Below are positions 14,421 to 17,493 of a stretch of 17,493 bases of DNA, piece after piece. Numbering within the stretch: the stretch's first letter is position 1; each line of letters begins with the position of its first letter. The stretch spans positions 1-17,493 of the forward strand of contig CAAETD010000015.1 of the NCBI GenBank assembly GCA_900758885.1. The letters run 5' to 3'. Source of the stretch: an uncultured Collinsella sp. (GTDB lineage Bacteria > Actinomycetota > Coriobacteriia > Coriobacteriales > Coriobacteriaceae). The notes below the pieces were generated by a model, which worked only from the letters and a program-made list of their open reading frames with translations, was not told the origin of the DNA and did no database searches. The translations under genes were made by a program, and so were the position numbers.

Positions 14421-14591
14421 CGGAAATCGCGTCCCATTTCGAGCGTCAATGATGGGACACAGTTTCCGCCAGAAGGCTCAACCGGAAAGTGCGACCCGTT
14501 ATTTGGCTGGATTCTGGGACGCAGTTTCCGCTGAGCGACCCTGGCGGAAAGTACATCCCATTCTGGACGCAAATTCCGGGACGCAGCTTCC
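14421..14591. repeat. Array of alternating inverted arms with an exact 62-bp period
   Basis: Six arms of 14 to 15 bp alternate in direction: CGGAAATCGCGTCCC (14421), GGGACACAGTTTCCG (14454), CGGAAAGTGCGACCC (14483), GGGACGCAGTTTCCG (14516), CGGAAAGTACATCCC (14545) and GGGACGCAGCTTCC (14578). Spacers are exactly 18, 14, 18, 14 and 18 bp, so one unit is 62 bp and there are about 2.7 units. Each pair can fold with about 12 of 15 positions paired. Arms are conserved while spacers vary, which suggests selection or transposition of the arms rather than recent tandem duplication. This fills most of the 356-bp gap between the HPr and aspS genes; I see no reading frame here. It could be a REP/BIME-like element or an array of protein sites. 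Confidence 0.75.
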
Positions 14592-14636
14592 TCGACGTCC
14601 GGTCACCCCATGCCCTCACAACCTCGGCGCATAAAA

Positions 14637-14667
14637 AACGAGGGAAGGCACGCGTCCTTCCCTCGTT
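14637..14667 (-). terminator. Intrinsic terminator of aspS
   Basis: AACGAGGGAAGG (14637-14648) and CCTTCCCTCGTT (14656-14667) form a perfect 12-bp stem with a 7-nt loop. On the minus strand it ends in TTTTTT. It lies 23 bp after the aspS stop codon. Confidence 0.93.
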
Positions 14668-14690
14668 GTGGGCATTATGTAGCCGCTCGC

Positions 14691-16478
14691 CTACATCAGG
14701 CGCAGGCTGACGTCCTTGAGCTGGGCGCCGGAAACGGCACTCGGGGCGCCCGACATAAGGTCGGAGCCGCTGGCCGTCTTGGGGAACGCCATGACGTCGC
14801 GGATGGAGTCGGAACCGGTGAGCAGCATGCACACGCGGTCCAGGCCCAGAGCAAAACCGCCCATCGGGGGCGCACCAAACTTGAGTGCCTCCATGAGGAA
14901 GCCGAACTGAGACTCGGCGCGCTCCTCGGTAAAGCCCAGGAGCTTGAGCATGGACATCTGCATCTCGGCGTTGTGGATACGCATACCGCCGCCGCCAGCC
15001 TCAAAGCCGTCCATGACAAAGTCGTAGGTGCAAGAACCGGCTGCCAGCGGATCTGCCTCGATCTTGGCGATGTCGGTCTCGGTCGGCAGGGTGAACGGCT
15101 GGTGCTCGGCTGCATAGGCCTTGCGGTCCTCGTCCCAGTGGAACAGCGGGAAGTTGACGACCCACAGGAAATCGTGACCCTCGCGCTTGATCTCGAGCGC
15201 GTTGGCCATGTGGGAACGCATGCCGCCCAGGATCTCGTCAGAGAGCAGGCGCGGACCGGCGGCGAACATCACGAGGTCGCCAGGCTCGACGTCCATGCGC
15301 TCGCGTAGAGCCGCCATCTCCTCGTCCGAGAAGAACTTGACGATGGGGCTGTTGATGGAGCCGTCCTCGCGGAAGGCGATCCATGCCAGGCCCTTGGCGC
15401 CAAACGTGGAGGCCACGCCGGCGAGCTTATCGATCTTGGCACGTGCCCAGGCACCGGCGCCCTTGGCGTTGATGGCCTTGACGACGGAGCCCTCCTCGTT
15501 TGCGGCAGTCGCAAAGACCTTGAACTTGGAGTTGGCAAAGATGTCGGTCAGGTCGACCAGGTGCATGCCATAGCGGGTATCGGGCTTGTCGGAGCCATAG
15601 GTGTCCATGGCATCCCAGTAGTTCATACGACGCAGCGGCGTGGGCATCTCGACACCCATGCGGCCGAAGGCATCGGCAAGAACCTCTTCGAGCGCGCTCA
15701 TGACATCGTTCTGGTCCACGAAGGACATCTCGATATCGACCTGGGTGAACTCGGGCTGACGGTCGGCACGCAGGTCCTCGTCGCGGAAGCACTTGGCAAC
15801 CTGGTAGTAGCGCTCAACGCCACCAACCATGAGCAGCTGCTTCAGAAGCTGCGGGGACTGCGGCAGGGCGTAGAAGTTGCCCGGCTGAATACGGCTGGGA
15901 ACGATGAAGTCGCGGGCGCCCTCGGGCGTGGACTTGAACAGGGAGGGCGTCTCGACCTCCATGAACTCACGGTTGTGCAGTGCCTCGCGAATGGCAAAGG
16001 TGAAGTCGGAGCGCAGCTTGAGGTTGGCCATCATCTCGGGACGGCGGAGGTCCAGATAGCGATAGCGCAGGCGGGTGTCCTCGCTGGTCTCGATGCCGTC
16101 CTCGATCTGGAACGGCGGGGTGACGGACGTGTTGAGAACCTCGGCGTGGTCGGTCAGGACCTCGATCTCGCCGGTCGCGAGCTTGGTGTTGGTGGTCTCC
16201 TCGCCACGGGAGCGCACGACGCCGTGGATCTTGATGGGCCACTCGGGACGCATGGTCTCGGCGATCTTAAAGGCGTCGCCGTCGGAGTGCTCGGGGTCGA
16301 AGGTGAGCTGCGTGATGCCCTCGCGGTCGCGAAGATCGCAGAAGATAAGGCCGCCGTGGTCGCGGCGACGGCTCACCCAACCGGTGAGGGTGACCTCTTC
16401 GCCCACGTTCTCGCGGCGAAGCTCGCCGCAGGTACGGGTGTGCATGGAATGCTCGTCGATGGGACGGGTCTGGCTCAT
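14691..16478 (-). CDS. aspS: Aspartate--tRNA ligase (bacterial type)
   Basis: The enzyme attaches aspartate to tRNA-Asp in the cytosol. The 595-residue product has the N-terminal OB-fold anticodon domain (LTGWVSRRRDHGGLIFCDLRDREG), class II motif 2 FRDEDLRADRQPEFTQVD near residues 229 to 246, the bacterial GAD insertion in the middle, and motif 3 GGFALGLDRVCMLL near 540. Length fits bacterial AspRS (about 590). His41 in RRRDHGG stands where discriminating bacterial enzymes such as E. coli have Leu; His is reported for Pseudomonas AspRS that also charges tRNA-Asn, so this one may be non-discriminating, which would need GatCAB amidotransferase in the cell. The ATG at 16478 has AAGGAGGA nine bases upstream. 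Single gene with a leader hairpin and a strong terminator. Identity is secure; tRNA range is inference. Confidence 0.98.
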   Translation of the reverse strand: MSQTRPIDEHSMHTRTCGELRRENVGEEVTLTGWVSRRRDHGGLIFCDLRDREGITQLTFDPEHSDGDAFKIAETMRPEWPIKIHGVVRSRGEETTNTKLATGEIEVLTDHAEVLNTSVTPPFQIEDGIETSEDTRLRYRYLDLRRPEMMANLKLRSDFTFAIREALHNREFMEVETPSLFKSTPEGARDFIVPSRIQPGNFYALPQSPQLLKQLLMVGGVERYYQVAKCFRDEDLRADRQPEFTQVDIEMSFVDQNDVMSALEEVLADAFGRMGVEMPTPLRRMNYWDAMDTYGSDKPDTRYGMHLVDLTDIFANSKFKVFATAANEEGSVVKAINAKGAGAWARAKIDKLAGVASTFGAKGLAWIAFREDGSINSPIVKFFSDEEMAALRERMDVEPGDLVMFAAGPRLLSDEILGGMRSHMANALEIKREGHDFLWVVNFPLFHWDEDRKAYAAEHQPFTLPTETDIAKIEADPLAAGSCTYDFVMDGFEAGGGGMRIHNAEMQMSMLKLLGFTEERAESQFGFLMEALKFGAPPMGGFALGLDRVCMLLTGSDSIRDVMAFPKTASGSDLMSGAPSAVSGAQLKDVSLRLM

Positions 16479-16499
16479 ACCAGTGATCCTCCTTTATGG

Positions 16500-16541
16500 A
16501 TCTGTGCCGCCCCGTGTCGTTCCGGGCGGCGTCGTACAGAT
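16500..16541 (-). other. Bulged hairpin in the aspS leader
   Basis: ATCTGT (16500-16505) pairs with ACAGAT (16536-16541), and inside it GCCGCCC (16506-16512) pairs with GGGCGGC (16524-16530), leaving a 5-nt bulge on one side and an 11-nt loop. It lies 5 bases from the aspS Shine-Dalgarno site. No T-run follows. A candidate -10, TAAGAT (16587-16582 on the minus strand), would put it wholly inside the leader. It may influence mRNA stability or translation; function is unknown. Confidence 0.45.
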
Positions 16542-16734
16542 TTGCCCAGCCTGCGTAAACCGCGCAGCCAGACATGGCGTTCTATCTTATCGCACCTGTG
16601 TCGATGTGCCGCGGAAAAGTAGCTCCTGCCCAAAGACTTGACGGAGACGAAACAATTGACGCACCGCGGCACCCGCCCGCGCTCGTCACGTGCGACAATA
16701 TGCCCCAATAAAACAGCACTCGGAAAGGCCCGCC

Positions 16735-17370
16735 ATGACTGCACGCCTCATCGTTATGGATATCGACTCCACGCTCATCAACCAGGAGGTCATCGACCTG
16801 TTGGGCGAGGAGGCCGGCGTAGGCGAGCAAGTGGCGAAGATCACCGAGCGCGCCATGCGCGGCGAGCTCGACTTTAAGCAGGCGCTCGAGGAACGCGTGG
16901 GGCTGCTTGCCGGCTTGGACGAGAGCGTGTTCGAGCGCACCTTTGAGCGCGTGACGTTTACCCCCGGCGCGCTGGAGCTTGTGCGCTCGGCGCACAGCAA
17001 GGGCTGGAAGGTCGGCGTGGTAAGCGGCGGCTTTCACGAGGTCGCTGACAAGATCGTGGCCGCCGCGGGCATCGACTTTTGCCTCGCTAACCGCCTGGAA
17101 GTCATGGACGGCAAGCTCACCGGCAAGCTGGCGGCAGACATCGTGACCAAGGAATCCAAGCTCATCCGGCTGCTGGATTGGGCGGTTGAGTGCGGCGTCG
17201 ATATGGCACACACCGTGGCAATCGGCGACGGCGCCAACGATATCCCCATGATTCAGGCCGCGGGCACTGGCATCGCGTTTTGCGCCAAGCCCAAAACGCG
17301 CGAAGCCGCCCCGTTTGCCATCGACGAGCGCAACCTGATGCTCGCCATGGACATCATCCTGCGTGACTAG
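16735..17370 (+). CDS. serB: Phosphoserine phosphatase (HAD family, short form)
   Basis: The enzyme removes phosphate from phosphoserine in the last step of serine synthesis. The 211-residue product has HAD motif I DIDSTL with Asp9 as nucleophile and Asp11 as acid/base, motif II VVSGGF with Ser97, the conserved Lys142 in TKESK, and motif IV GDGANDIPM with Asp165 and Asp169. The cap region NQEVIDLLGEEAGVGEQVAKITERAMRGELDF (residues 16 onward, EVIDLLGEEAG core) matches SerB. It lacks the N-terminal ACT-like region of E. coli SerB and is the size of the archaeal Methanocaldococcus enzyme. The ATG at 16735 has GGAAAGG six bases upstream; the frame is open back to 16690 but without a ribosome-binding site there. 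Divergent from aspS with 256 bp between, in which no other gene is seen. No terminator is evident downstream. Confidence 0.93.
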   Translation: MTARLIVMDIDSTLINQEVIDLLGEEAGVGEQVAKITERAMRGELDFKQALEERVGLLAGLDESVFERTFERVTFTPGALELVRSAHSKGWKVGVVSGGFHEVADKIVAAAGIDFCLANRLEVMDGKLTGKLAADIVTKESKLIRLLDWAVECGVDMAHTVAIGDGANDIPMIQAAGTGIAFCAKPKTREAAPFAIDERNLMLAMDIILRD

Positions 17371-17406
17371 CCGATCCGTCTAACAATTGAATCAGTCCGT
17401 CCTATA

Positions 17407-17461
17407 GTTTCCGAACAATTTTGTCTTAGTGTTCGGAAACATACCCTTTGAGTGCTAGACT
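17407..17461 (+). promoter_or_regulatory. Palindromic operator and extended -10 promoter for the gene at the right edge
   Basis: GTTTCCGAACA (17407-17417) and TGTTCGGAAAC (17430-17440) form a perfect 11-bp inverted repeat with a 12-bp spacer. Downstream, TGCTAGACT (17453-17461) is an extended -10, and the 18-bp-upstream hexamer TTCGGA falls in the right arm of the palindrome. A protein bound here would cover the -35 region. The arrangement fits repressor control of the next gene; the regulator is unknown. Confidence 0.6.
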
Positions 17462-17484
17462 TTGCGCCGTCGAAGGGAACATAT

Positions 17485-17493
17485 ATGGATAAG
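17485..17493 (+). CDS. Start of an unidentified gene, cut by the window edge
   Basis: ATG GAT AAG (Met-Asp-Lys) at the very end follows GAAGGGA by about seven bases, and a promoter and palindrome lie upstream. Only three codons are visible, so no function can be given. Confidence 0.55.

Noticed and set aside
14421..14591. CRISPR array
   Set aside because: The repeated arms alternate in orientation, are only 14-15 bp and vary between copies, and no cas gene is near.
16479..16600. T-box leader for aspS
   Set aside because: The leader is only about 100 nt, with no T-box sequence and no terminator/antiterminator pair.
16638..16698. Sigma-70 promoter for serB (TTGACG boxes and GACAAT)
   Set aside because: The two TTGACG hexamers and the -10-like GACAAT are not at a workable spacing.

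Overview
This is high-GC bacterial chromosome with strong Shine-Dalgarno sites, short gaps and intrinsic terminators. The gene set (Kdp potassium pump with divergent sensor genes, two FeoA proteins with FeoB, a modular flavin/iron-sulfur enoate-reductase-type enzyme, a lone HPr) and the codon use suggest an anaerobic gut actinobacterium of the Coriobacteriia, probably Collinsella or a close relative. That placement is inference from gene content and style; no 16S gene is present. No mobile element, CRISPR array, tRNA or rRNA was found.

Layout. (1) 39-1988, minus: a three-part NADH:flavin oxidoreductase with an inverted repeat in its upstream region. (2) 2237-6824, minus: kdpF-kdpA-kdpB-kdpC, the complete high-affinity K+ pump, ending at a very long terminator-like hairpin. 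kdpF is only 28 codons. (3) 7069-10501, plus: kdpD-kdpE, the sensor kinase and response regulator, divergent from the pump. The shared 244-bp region holds an 11-bp-period direct repeat that is a good candidate KdpE site. (4) 10568-13897, minus: feoA-feoA-feoB and a small Cys-rich membrane protein, for ferrous iron uptake. Two 20-bp palindromes of identical geometry lie before the first feoA and before feoB and look like a metalloregulator operator. (5) 14086-14334, minus: a stand-alone HPr with Asp at the usual regulatory Ser46 position. (6) 14421-14591: an intergenic array of alternating inverted arms with an exact 62-bp period. (7) 14691-16478, minus: aspartyl-tRNA synthetase. (8) 16735-17370, plus: a short phosphoserine phosphatase. 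(9) 17407-17493: a palindrome, an extended -10 promoter and the first three codons of a gene that runs off the window.

The genes are mostly conserved housekeeping and ion-homeostasis functions; I see no clearly new multigene system. The less ordinary signals are non-coding: the 62-bp array, the paired feo operators, the kdp direct repeat, the long kdp hairpin and the palindrome before the gene at the right edge. The HPr substitution and an AspRS residue that hints at relaxed tRNA specificity are also worth checking.
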